A DNA stretch of 64,000 bases from assembly GCF_051020985.1 (NCBI RefSeq), contig NC_135008.1, forward strand, positions 2,914,001 to 2,978,000, in the 5' to 3' direction. The stretch is from Nomia melanderi. Its lineage: Eukaryota > Arthropoda > Insecta > Hymenoptera > Halictidae. Position numbers and translations under genes: made by a program. This document shows positions 54,916-63,623 of this stretch, in pieces. How positions within the stretch are numbered: the stretch's first letter is position 1; each line of letters begins with the position of its first letter. The notes under the pieces were generated by a model. That model made no database searches. It was given only the letters and a program-made list of their open reading frames with translations, and had not been told where the DNA came from.

Positions 54916-55300
54916 CTGTTCACGAAATAATGATTCAGTAGTTGAAAAATTGAAAAATTGAATGATTCAACAGTTGAAAAACTGAAGAATTGAATAATTC
55001 CACAGTTGAAAAACTGTAGAACTGAACGATTGAACCATTGGAAAATTAAAGAATTGAAAGATGGACGAATTGAATAATTCAACAGTTGAAAAATTGAAGA
55101 ATTGAATAATTCGACAATTGAAAAATTGAAGAATTGAATGATTCAACAGTTAAAAGGCTGAAGAATCGAGCAATTCAACAGTCGAAAAACTGTAGAACTG
55201 AACGATTGAACGATGGGAAAATTAAAGAACTGAAAAATGAACGAATCAAACAATTGAAAAATGGGAAAATATTAAAACTGACAAATTGAACCATATCTTA
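54916..55300. repeat. AATTGAAGAATTGAA satellite, second locus
   Basis: Same composite units as 48836-49500 (AATTGAATGATTCAACAGTT, GAAAAACTGTAGAACTGAAC, GAAAGATGGACGAATTGAAT), two to three copies, degenerating rightward. Confidence 0.95.
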
Positions 55301-55868
55301 CGAAACTTGTTTAGCGAGATAATTGACCCCCATGGCATTCAACGTGTTAAATACGAAATTTTACAATTTTGATGCACCAATAGTGACTGAGAGGCACCTT
55401 TCGAGTGAAAAGAGTTAACACTGGAATTATCGAAAGGTTAAATCAACGTATCTTGAATTCTCTTCTAAGAAACATAAGAACGTTGATTAATCGACTCATC
55501 GAAATTCCGATTGACTCGTACACGTGGTTCAAGCGTTATTCAATTAATTCAACAGTTTCTTGGAATCTCTGTGAAAAATTCGAAATCAATCACTTTATCC
55601 AGCTGGGACTGCTGAGTTGCAATTAGTCGACGTGAAATCGAAGGACTCTGGCAAAAATACATTAATCTTGGCTTCCTTGGCACGCCGATCGATCATGTCT
55701 GACTGGAGATCGGTTTGAGATCGTCGTTTCTCGGTGACATTGAAATTAATTGGTTCCATAGTTTCTTTTAGATCGTTAATGATAGTTATGCAAGGAAAAC
55801 TGTAATGCTGGATAAAGTGTACGAGACTGACTCGTTGTATGGATCGTTGTTATTAGGAGTTCGTTAAT
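55301..55868. other. Unique DNA with A-type remnant
   Basis: AATAGTGACTGAGAGGCACC at about 55379 is a family A subterminal relic. The plus frame 55405-55626 is unsupported. Confidence 0.35.
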
Positions 55869-56088
55869 TAACACTAGGACTACCGAGCATTTAATACGAT
55901 TAATATGCAATTCCTAAAAATTGTGACAATAGATTTTCAGTTTCTTTAGACACTCATTATAGCATTGAAATGAAACTATTCATTTTCATAATCATTTTGA
56001 ATATTCAATGCTTCGAAGATATCGATAATTGTGAGATAAAAAAATCGAAACCACTCATTTTGACTGATACGCTAGTTAATAGTGTTAA
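55869..56088. mobile_element. Family C MITE, intact
   Basis: TTAACACTAGGACTACCGAG to CGCTAGTTAATAGTGTTAA, 220 bp, TTAA at both sides. The interior is closely similar to 47758-47977 (AATACGATTAATATGCAATT, TTCAATGCTTCGAAGATATC). Confidence 0.93.
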
Positions 56089-57180
56089 TATGTGATTTAC
56101 TGTTATACCGGCAGTTAATAGAATATTACAATTCTGTATTAATGTATCGGAATAATTGAAAAATGGTGGACAGAAACAGCTGTCGGTCTCCGAGCACTAA
56201 TCTGCCGGAATAAATCGCGTATCACATCGGAGCCTGTTATCTCTCGCCACTATCGGGGCAATTAAAAGAGAAACAAATATTGCCTCCGGGGAACACATGC
56301 TTTACAACAATCCTCGGCATATTGTTTGCTGATTAATTAACGCGATCTCGGGAACGAACTATTCATGGTCGCGCGCAGTAACTGAATCACCTGTTGATTA
56401 CGCAACGAATCGAATCCTGCCGATCGAAACCAACGGAAAAAAACCGTGGAAAACGACGCAAGAATCTTCGAATTTCCACGATCTGTAACGACAGAATTAA
56501 TTCACTTCGAAACGAATGATGCGTCGATTACAAATTCCGAAGTGAAGTTGACAAATTTCAAAAGTCTGTTTCCTGAAACTCAATCGAAATTCTAGATCCT
56601 AATCGACGGTTACAACTAAACCCTGTAAATTCTTCGTGACCTAAAATAATCGAATCAATTACTAGGAGACACTTCAAGTTTCTTCCTAAGATTCAACGAA
56701 AATTCCAGATCCCAATCGATTACCGATCACAATAACGATTGCCCACATGTCTACGACACAAGGAAACCTGTACATTAACAAGACCTTAACATCGAACTAC
56801 CAAAAACCCGCAGTATCGCAACAGAACGTCGTTCCAACCCCTAATTTCAGTGCACAACCTAGAAAACCGTGATCCGCGATCGATTTATCAGTCGAAACGC
56901 CGTCCGACGATTCCGAGGTGAACTTTCGCACGCGGCGACGATCCGAGAAACGAATTCCGGCGATCGTGAAATCCAGTCTCCGGCAAACGCGTGAAATCTC
57001 CCGGTGGCGATCGCCTTTCTCACGGAGAAAGTCACTGCGCAGCCCGTGTGACCGTCGTTCCGGAGAACGAGCGCGCTTTCCGCCGTCGAGGAGGATCGCG
57101 AAGAAAACGACGACGAAGAAGAGGATCGGCGAGAAAACGAAGAAGACCGCGAAGGAGGCGACGAACGCCGCGCGGCGACG
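56089..57180. other. Unique DNA rising to a GC-rich island
   Basis: AT-rich to 56850, then GC-rich. Between 57050 and 57180 the plus strand is strongly purine-rich (GAAGAAAACGACGACGAAGA). The minus frame through it therefore encodes an F/V/L run that mimics a membrane helix, and one plus frame encodes an E/D-rich run. Neither is accepted as coding. Confidence 0.4.
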
Positions 57181-57202
57181 CGTACGCCCGAGGAAGACTG
57201 AC

Positions 57203-57408
57203 CTGCAGAAACACGTGACGGTGTCCTCGACGTCGATGGAGAGGGACGTGTCGATGGCCGAGTACTTGAGCACCTTCCTGCTTCCCAAGCCGAACATCGA
57301 ACCGACACTGACCAGCCACCGCTGGAGGCGGGCACGCACTCGCGCGAGTTCACGGCGAACGGGAAGATGGAGACGATGCGAGCGATGCGGGAACTTTCGA
57401 GGAGGTTC
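57203..57408 (-). CDS. Candidate internal coding exon with one frame break
   Basis: The minus-strand acceptor follows a long pyrimidine tract (CTTCTTCCTCCTCTTCTC at about 57440-57457, then GATCAG|G). The donor is CAG|GTCAGT (intron from 57202). The frame opens NLLESSRIARIVSIFPFAVN and, after a break near 57297-57315 that needs one extra base, continues MFGLGSRKVLKYSAIDTSLS to VEDTVTCFC. Third positions are almost all G/C in both halves. With one added base the exon is a multiple of three. Plus frames are open over the same bases with similar bias but weaker splice borders, so the strand is probable only. Family unknown. Confidence 0.35.
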
Positions 57409-57419
57409 CTGATCGCTGA

Positions 57420-57725
57420 TCGAAGGATGGAACAAAAGAGAAGAGGAGGAAGAAGTTGGAGAAGCTGAAGAGGAATTGAGGAATCGAGGAGTTTGGATAA
57501 ATGAGCTTGGAAACGAAGAGTTTGGAAACAAAGGAAGCTTAAAGAAGTAGCTGGAGAAGTTGAAGAGAAATTGAGGAGTTGAGGAATTTGAATAAATTAG
57601 CTTGGATAACGAAGAGTTTAGAAACAAAGTAGCTAAAGAAGCTGAAGAGAGATTGAGGAATTTGAATAAATGAGCTTGGATAACGAAGAGAAACTAAGGA
57701 AAGCTTAAAGAGATGAATAAAGTAT
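57420..57725. repeat. 90-bp purine-rich tandem repeat
   Basis: Three units: GAAGTTGAAGAGAAATTGAG, GAATTTGAATAAATTAGCTT, GGATAACGAAGAGTTTAGAA, AACAAAGTAGCTAAAGAAGC. The plus strand is almost pyrimidine-poor, and the minus strand supplies the pyrimidine tract next to the 57.2-kb exon candidate. Confidence 0.9.
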
Positions 57726-58215
57726 GAAGACTATCGAAGATTCCCGTGGATATTAAATGAAGAAAGGGAACGAGATTAGAATGAGAGTAGAGCTGTAAAT
57801 TCGAGGAGGACGAAGAGAGGAGGATTCCTTCAGGAAGGTTCTGGCGAACAGCTGGCGCGGTGGCTAGGAAGACGCGAGGACGTTGAGCGGAACACGAGAC
57901 GTGACCTTGAAGAGCGAGGAGAACGAAGGAGACACCGAGGAGGATCGGAGGAGGACGCCTATAGGGGAGAGAGGAGGAAGGAAGAAGGGACGAAGACGAG
58001 GAGAAGCGACTGGTCGGATGGTCCCGGCGCGGGCAGAGCGTGGTGATCGTTGAACGCGCAGCCAGCGATGAACGAAGGCACGAGACTGACGTCGGCGTTC
58101 TCCAGCCGTTCGCCAGGTACCAACTGTCGCGGCCGCTATCGGCTATCGGCCGCTACCAACGATAAACGGAGAAAGCGATTCGGGGTGGGGAGGGATGGGA
58201 AGAGTGGGAGGGAGT
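57726..58215. other. Unique purine- and GC-rich DNA
   Basis: GAGGAGGA-type purine bias continues to about 58020, then CpG-rich with GCTATCGGCTATCGGCCGCT at about 58135. No gene is called. Confidence 0.35.
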
Positions 58216-58221
58216 GTGTGT

Positions 58222-58260
<39 letters not shown>
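58216..58260. repeat. GT dinucleotide microsatellite
   Basis: Near-uninterrupted GT run of about 42 bp with one early TACG interruption. The opposite-strand HTHTHT frame is an artefact. Confidence 0.98.
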
Positions 58261-58263
<3 letters not shown>

Positions 58264-58435
58264 GTGTTGGCAGGTAGTGGCAGGAGAGAGAGAGAGACGA
58301 GAGAGAAGAAGCCTTGACGCGAAGAGGAGAAACGAGCCGAAATGTGTTGCGCACCTGGATCACTACGATTGGAAGAGTGTTCGCCTGGCGCGATGTTGAA
58401 AGAGAAGAGTGAGGTGGAGACGGATGATTGGATGT
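58261..58435. other. Unique DNA with GA run
   Basis: GAGAGAGAGAGACGAGAGAG at 58284-58303. Nothing else recognised. Confidence 0.4.
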
Positions 58436-59200
58436 TTGGAGAGCTAGGTGGTTGATGTGGAGGAATTAATATGTAAGTGGGTAGCTGGTTAATTAGATGA
58501 AGAGATGTAGGTAGATGGAGTAATGGGCAGAGACCTAGATTGTTAGATAGAGATGTTTGGCTAGATGGATGGTTGGATAGATAGCTTGGCTAATTATCTC
58601 GATTGGTAGATAGCTGCTTAGCTGATTATCTAGACAAATAGTTGCTTAGCTGAGTATTTAGAGAAATAGATAGTTACTTAGCTAGCTGGCTAGCTAGTCT
58701 ACTACCTAGCTAGCTAAATAGATAGTTATTTAGTTAGCTAGCTACCTAGCTAAATAGATAGCTAGCTGCCTAGCTAAATAGATAGATAGTTACTTAGCTA
58801 GCTAGCTATTTAGCTACTTAGCTACCTACCTAGGTAGATAGTTACTTAGCTAGCTAGCTAGATAGATAGCTACTTAACTGACTATCTACACAAATAGATA
58901 GTTACTTAGCTAGCTAACTACCTAGCTAGCTAAATAGATAGATAGTTATTCATCTAGCTAGCTACCTAGCTAACTACCTAGATAGATAGTTACTTAGCTA
59001 GCTAGCTATTTAGCTACTTAGCTAACTACCAACGTAGATAGTTACTTAGCTAGCTAGCTACTTAGCTAGCTACCAACTTATCTATCTATCAAGACAACAT
59101 CTACCTATTAAATAGAAATCCCCTTAGCGAACTGCCTAGATAGATACCTAGCTACCTAAACAGACACATAGCTATCTATTTATATGAATAGCTTCACGAA
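58436..59200. repeat. TAGC-type tandem array
   Basis: Degenerate TAGATGGATGG start, then TTACTTAGCTAGCTAGCTA and AAATAGATAGATAGTTACTT blocks to about 59190. Same word set as 51236-51540. GCTAGCTAGC is self-complementary. Confidence 0.95.
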
Positions 59201-59640
59201 CAAGTATATGAATATATGAAGATTAATAAATAGATATCCAGAGAGTCAAAGATGCGAGGGGAAATACTTGGAAACATAGACGTATACCCTGTTGAAGACA
59301 GAGAAGGCAAACGTGAGCACAATGGGGCTTCCCCCCTAAGGACAGCACACGTTTGTCTTTATCCTTCTCTCCGGCGAGCCAGTAAGCTCTTTCACTTTTT
59401 ATTTCTATCACGTGTCTCCGTCCGCCGTTCAGCCTCCCACTTTGTCCATCTCTCTCTCTCGGGTTAATGTAATTACCGAGAGAGGCCAGCGTTCAGCGAA
59501 TCCGAACAAGTTCTTACTCTTCGAAGATCCACGGGACGGGATCTCCGACCGCTCGTACCTGCTCCTCAGGGTCGCGGATGATCGCGTTGGAACCTGGATC
59601 TTAAGTATACTCTACGGACGTGACTGACAATTGATTTTAA
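59201..59640 (+). other. Unique DNA with a coding-like plus frame
   Basis: A frame to TGA near 59626 ends RDGISDRSYLLLRVADD then about 15 residues more, with a run of 16 codons nearly all G/C at third positions. A CT tract and TTAAT lie upstream (59450-59468), but the acceptor is uncertain. The minus strand has CAG|GTACGAG at about 59558, an alternative donor. Possible exon on either strand, unidentified. Confidence 0.2.
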
Positions 59641-60053
59641 CCCCTTCGAGTCTGATCTATACTGTGGAATTTAATATTCTTAATGTCCTTTGAAAATTCA
59701 GAAGCTGAAATACAGCAGAATAGGAAATTGATGGGATACTCGAATTATTGTGGATGAATAGTTGAATTATTACTATTATAGAAATTAATTAGGAATCATT
59801 ACTAATAAATGTAACTATTACTTTGAGTGTCAAGTTAATTACCATCGAAACTTCCAATGGAAACAGTTTTCTTAATAAAGAAACCAAAGATTCTTCATAG
59901 AACTTTCGTTCGATACTAAGAAAATGAATGTTCAAGATTACGTTAACTTAGATTTAGATCAAATGCCCATATTTGGAAGAGTAACTCGCAAACAAATGAT
60001 TCAATTACTCAAACAGCAAGAGATCAGTGTATAATTTCCTTCCTTTCTATTAT
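59641..60053. mobile_element. Unique DNA then family G left part
   Basis: AT-rich unique DNA to about 59950. From about 59967, ATATTTGGAAGAGTAACTCG and GCAAGAGATCAGTGTATAAT match the family G interior. It is interrupted at TTAA 60054 by the next element. Confidence 0.6.
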
Positions 60054-60219
60054 TTAACAATAGAGCTACCGTACAAAATGACTGGTTTCGATTTAGTTTT
60101 GAAATAGTTTCACTTGAGTACTATGATGAATATCCAAAGAAACTGAAAATAATCTATTGTTACAATTTCTATACAAATTACACATCAATCATATTAAATG
60201 CTCGGTAGTTCTAGTGTTG
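60054..60219. mobile_element. Family C MITE (reverse, shortened) inside family G
   Basis: TTAACAATAGAGCTACCGTA to GCTCGGTAGTTCTAGTGTTGA, 166 bp. It sits at a TTAA of family G: the G interior resumes with GCAATCGATGTATAATTTAA and ends CGAAGAATCTTCCGCAAAGGGTTAA region at about 60288. Confidence 0.85.
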
Positions 60220-60289
60220 AGCAATCGATGTATAATTTAACTTCATCTGGAGGTTTCGTATATTTCGAAGAATCTTCCGCAAAGGGTTA
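60220..60289. mobile_element. Family G right part
   Basis: GCAATCGATGTATAATTTAA, TCATCTGGAGGTTTCGTATA, then TTCCGCAAAGGGTTAA at 60274-60289: the 3' end of the G element split by the family C insertion. Confidence 0.8.
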
Positions 60290-61217
60290 AAAATGGTGTC
60301 ACCCTTCGAGTGACATGACAAAGCGTCAAAGAACAAAACTGAATGTACAAGCTTGAAAAGTTCAAAGGTTGAAAAAAAAATTCAATTGTACATAGAAACA
60401 TATAAACCTAGGTTTTTGTCTCTTCTTCCCATCACCTGGTATTCCACCATTAATCAAAACTATCGTTAATTAGATCATACCGTTAGTATTCCCTCCAGTG
60501 TCCTCCCCAATCGCAGAAAACAACGGGACCGCGAAAAGCGCGGAATTCTATCGGAAAAGTGCCGACAAAGTTCTAGTTGAATTCGCGTCGAATAATTCTC
60601 AGCAGATCCTCGCCGGCTGATAACGAGTTACGAATATGCAAATTTTTCCCGTGCCGTTCGCCGTGTTTCTCGAGTTGACCGGCCGCGCGCGCGGCCGACT
60701 CGTCGATAAATGCGCCGTGGAAACCGCGAGCAACGTTGGAAAGCAGCGAAGGAAAAAACGAGTGCCCGGTGAACTTCGCAAATAACATCAACCGGCCTCC
60801 ATTATGTCGGTGTTTTCGAATTACGGCCTAACTCGGTCCCCAGCGTTCGCCCATCGACGAGCTCGCCGCGGACGAAAATCGTTAACCCAATTAAATTCGC
60901 AGGAAAAAGTATCGGGGAATTCGTGTGCCGTTCCGTGGTAAACACGACACAAACGGAATTACCAAATACAAGTAAGTACTTGCATACTTACGCGCGAGAA
61001 CAGGTATTCAGAGAAGGCGTCGACACGCCGTACCAATACGACCGGCGCGTTGATCGCTGAATCGGCGGTCATCGAAGTTCCAGAGACGCGAAATATCGCG
61101 ATTTTTCGTACCATTCACTTCTCTAATACTCGTACGTTGTATAAAAAGTTGCAAAATGTTTGAGAAAACCGAGGTTTCTTTTGAATTTGTGATTTGAGTA
61201 GCTCTCGTGAAAAGAGC
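60290..61217. other. Unique DNA, GC-rich island with shared 18-mer
   Basis: GC-rich 60500-60900 and 61010-61080. A minus frame (60791-60573, 72 codons) is protein-like but has no splice pair. CCGTACCAATACGACCGG at about 61028 matches 33450. Contains ATATGCAAAT (POU-type octamer) at about 60634. Confidence 0.35.
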
Positions 61218-61415
61218 TTAACACTAGAACTACCGAGCATTTGATACGATTGAAATCGCTATGAATATTGTAGTAGATTATTTTCGGTTTCTTCAGGCAT
61301 TCATTGTAGTATTCAGTGAAACTATTTTCAAAATCATTTCGAATATTCAATGCTTTGAAGATAATCGCGGAACAAAAACTGAAGCCAGCCATTTTGACGG
61401 TAGTTCTAGTGTTAA
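61218..61415. mobile_element. Family C MITE, intact
   Basis: TTAACACTAGAACTACCGAG to TTGACGGTAGTTCTAGTGTTAA, 198 bp. Perfect inverted ends and TTAA on both sides. Lacks about 20 bp present in the 220-bp copies. Confidence 0.95.
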
Positions 61416-62220
61416 GGAAAAATGGCGATTTCTTCTCGATTTGGAAAGGTTAATCTCTTTGGAGATTCGTATTTCGAGTATCGAGGAACCTAGTTTTCGA
61501 ATGTATATGGAAAATCGTGTACCTGGACTCGAACGATGCGATAATTAACGAGTTAATCAAATGATCAAAGAGATCGCCTCATCTCGTACGAATTTCGTTC
61601 TCGTTGGTAGTTATTTAGCTGATATTCCTCGAGTTGCACTGTACGTTTCAGTTGTCGCTGCAGCCACCCCTAACCTTTACTCGCCCAACCTTATGGCATG
61701 TATAGTGTGAACCGTATTGCAGCGTATTATCGTTGCGAAATCTTTATTGCATTAATTTTATTCGCCTCGAGTTACGGCTTCGCGAATGTTCGTGCTCGAT
61801 CGGCTGGCTGGAAAAGTCGGAGAATCATGGAACGATGCCACGTTACGGGAACAGGGCACATTAACGCCGAATTAACCCATCAATTTGTAACATGATGTCG
61901 AACCAGTTCCGAACGATCTCGTATAGAAATTAGCGAATGTCGTTGCATTCATTTGATTTGAAATCGAAGGTTATTTTCCTATTCTCTCATATTTGCTTTA
62001 TTTCATTGATTTTATCTATTGATCTGACGTGTATTAATGTTCTATAGTTAATCTTTGGATAATTGTTAATCTAACTGCTTGAAATTATTGGAACTTTAGA
62101 CTTTGGTACGAACCAATTAACAAAGAACGCATAGTGTCATAGGTACGAATATTTAGTTTAAGGATGGTGTTACAGTGTTGTCGCCTCAAAGTTGACTTCA
62201 TAGTGCGAGAAGTTAAATTA
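61416..62220. other. Unique DNA, no gene seen
   Basis: Moderate GC to 61900, then AT-rich. Frames at 61261-61548 and 61698-61895 are unsupported. Confidence 0.35.
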
Positions 62221-62506
62221 TCAACCCCTTGGCATATGATGTATTTCTCAACTCTGGTCGATACGGCTGCTTTGTCATTAACCTTTTGAACTCTGTAGGC
62301 TCCAATATTGCCCCAGTTATAATATTACATATTTTAATGAATCTTAAAGAAACTACCCTAAAATTATTCGATTTTCCACACATTCGAATTTTGTACTAAG
62401 GAAAATATTCACTTTGATTTCGAATGAACCGAGTAACACATATATTCGTTGAATCACGTTGAAAATCCTCACCACGAGTCTAGCTCGTTATAGGTCAAGG
62501 GGTTAA
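62221..62506. mobile_element. Family D MITE interrupted by family B
   Basis: D starts TCAACCCCTTGGCATATGAT at 62221 and ends ATAGGTCAAGGGGTTAA at 62506. At about 62278, TCATTAACCTTTTGAACTCT begins a family B 5' part that runs to about 62402 (TTTTGTACTAAGGAAAATAT), where D resumes (TTCACTTTGATTTCGAATGA). The B entry point is the TTAATAA of D. Confidence 0.88.
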
Positions 62507-63422
62507 TGAAAAACTGATGTCAGCGAGGAAAGTCAGGAATCGTAGAAAAGGTCGTTAAATTTCAACGAAAAACATTGGAAAATCTAATTTTACCTTTTGG
62601 TTAACGACTAAACGGTGACACGCTGCACTTGCACATTTTCCCCGTGGCCAGGGATGCGAGACCGGCTCGCGAGGCTTCGCGCGTAAAATAGAAAAGGTTA
62701 AGGACACACGATGCACGGTCTTAATGTTACGTAACACCTGACACGAGTGTAAAACCGAAATATGAGTCCGGAGAGCAATAAAGTTGAAGCTCGTGGGTTC
62801 GGACGTCACAGTTGCGTCGCGATCGTTCTCTTTTTCAAGAGAACGAAATCATTGATTATATTTCGATGATGGGCGGGGCGAAAGTGATGTGGGCGGTGCT
62901 GTGGGTGGGGCTGAAAGGAGTGGGGGTCACGCGTATGTGACCTTGAACATTCAACCGTCCCATTGACCAATACAATTAAAGATTGGGGAAATATCAAGCA
63001 AACAGAATGATATAAAATTCACTTTGGATCTCCAAAAATAGATAATATTAAATAATAAATATATATTTCTTATATAAATTATAAGATCAATTATAAATAG
63101 AAATTATAATAAATAAATTAATAATAGAAATTATAAAACTTTATAATTCTGAATGGAAAACCTATACTAAAATCACTTTAGAGAAACTATTCCTTGAGTT
63201 CCTTATCACGGTTGTAATAAATCAATTATATATTGTTTAAAAATACCGTAGCATAAGGGAGAAAATATTATTCTATATTTTTTGCTTTAGTTTCTAGTTA
63301 GTATTATTTTGTAGATACCCCGTATATTACCATTTGCGAGAGAAATCATGGAAGGATCCATTAACGAGTTAACTGTGGAATTTAGTTGGAAAAACCCCTG
63401 GTTCCGCGAATAAAATCGAAAA
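62507..63422. other. Unique DNA, no gene seen
   Basis: GC-moderate 62620-62960 with a G-rich stretch (GTGGGTGGGGCTG at about 62900), then strongly AT-rich 63000-63300 (AATAAATATATATTTCTTAT). No supported frame. Confidence 0.35.
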
Positions 63423-63623
63423 ATGGAGCGTGCACTCGTTGAACGCAGGACGAATGCGCGCAGAGTATATTTTAATGGAAGACCAAAGCGAAACAAAGAA
63501 GAATTACATGTTTATGTGAAAAAATTTCATCGCAGAGAGAATCCGTATCGTGTCAAGCTCTATTTTATTGCAACATTCTATTTCATTGCATATTTATCAT
63601 TTACATGGGATTGTAAGCTGTAA
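63423..63623 (+). CDS. Small ORF, unknown
   Basis: ATG at 63423 in a favourable purine-rich context (CGAAAAATGG), 66 codons, TAA at 63621-63623. AATAAA follows at about 63641, near enough to serve as a poly(A) signal. The N-terminal half is basic (Arg/Lys/Asn) and the C-terminal half has one hydrophobic stretch (LYFIATFYFIAYLSF) that could span a membrane. No third-position bias or known motif. A chance ORF remains more likely. Confidence 0.15.
   Translation: MERALVERRTNARRVYFNGRPKRNKEELHVYVKKFHRRENPYRVKLYFIATFYFIAYLSFTWDCKL

Noticed and set aside
56797..57627. 276-codon minus ORF with a hydrophobic F/V/L stretch resembling a membrane helix
   Set aside because: The hydrophobic run is the complement of a purine-rich GAAGAAAACGACG tract, and the N-terminal part is a purine tandem repeat. 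Only the splice-bounded 57203-57408 part was kept, with low confidence.
58136..58363. HTHTHTHTHT-containing minus ORF
   Set aside because: Translation of the GT microsatellite at 58216-58260.
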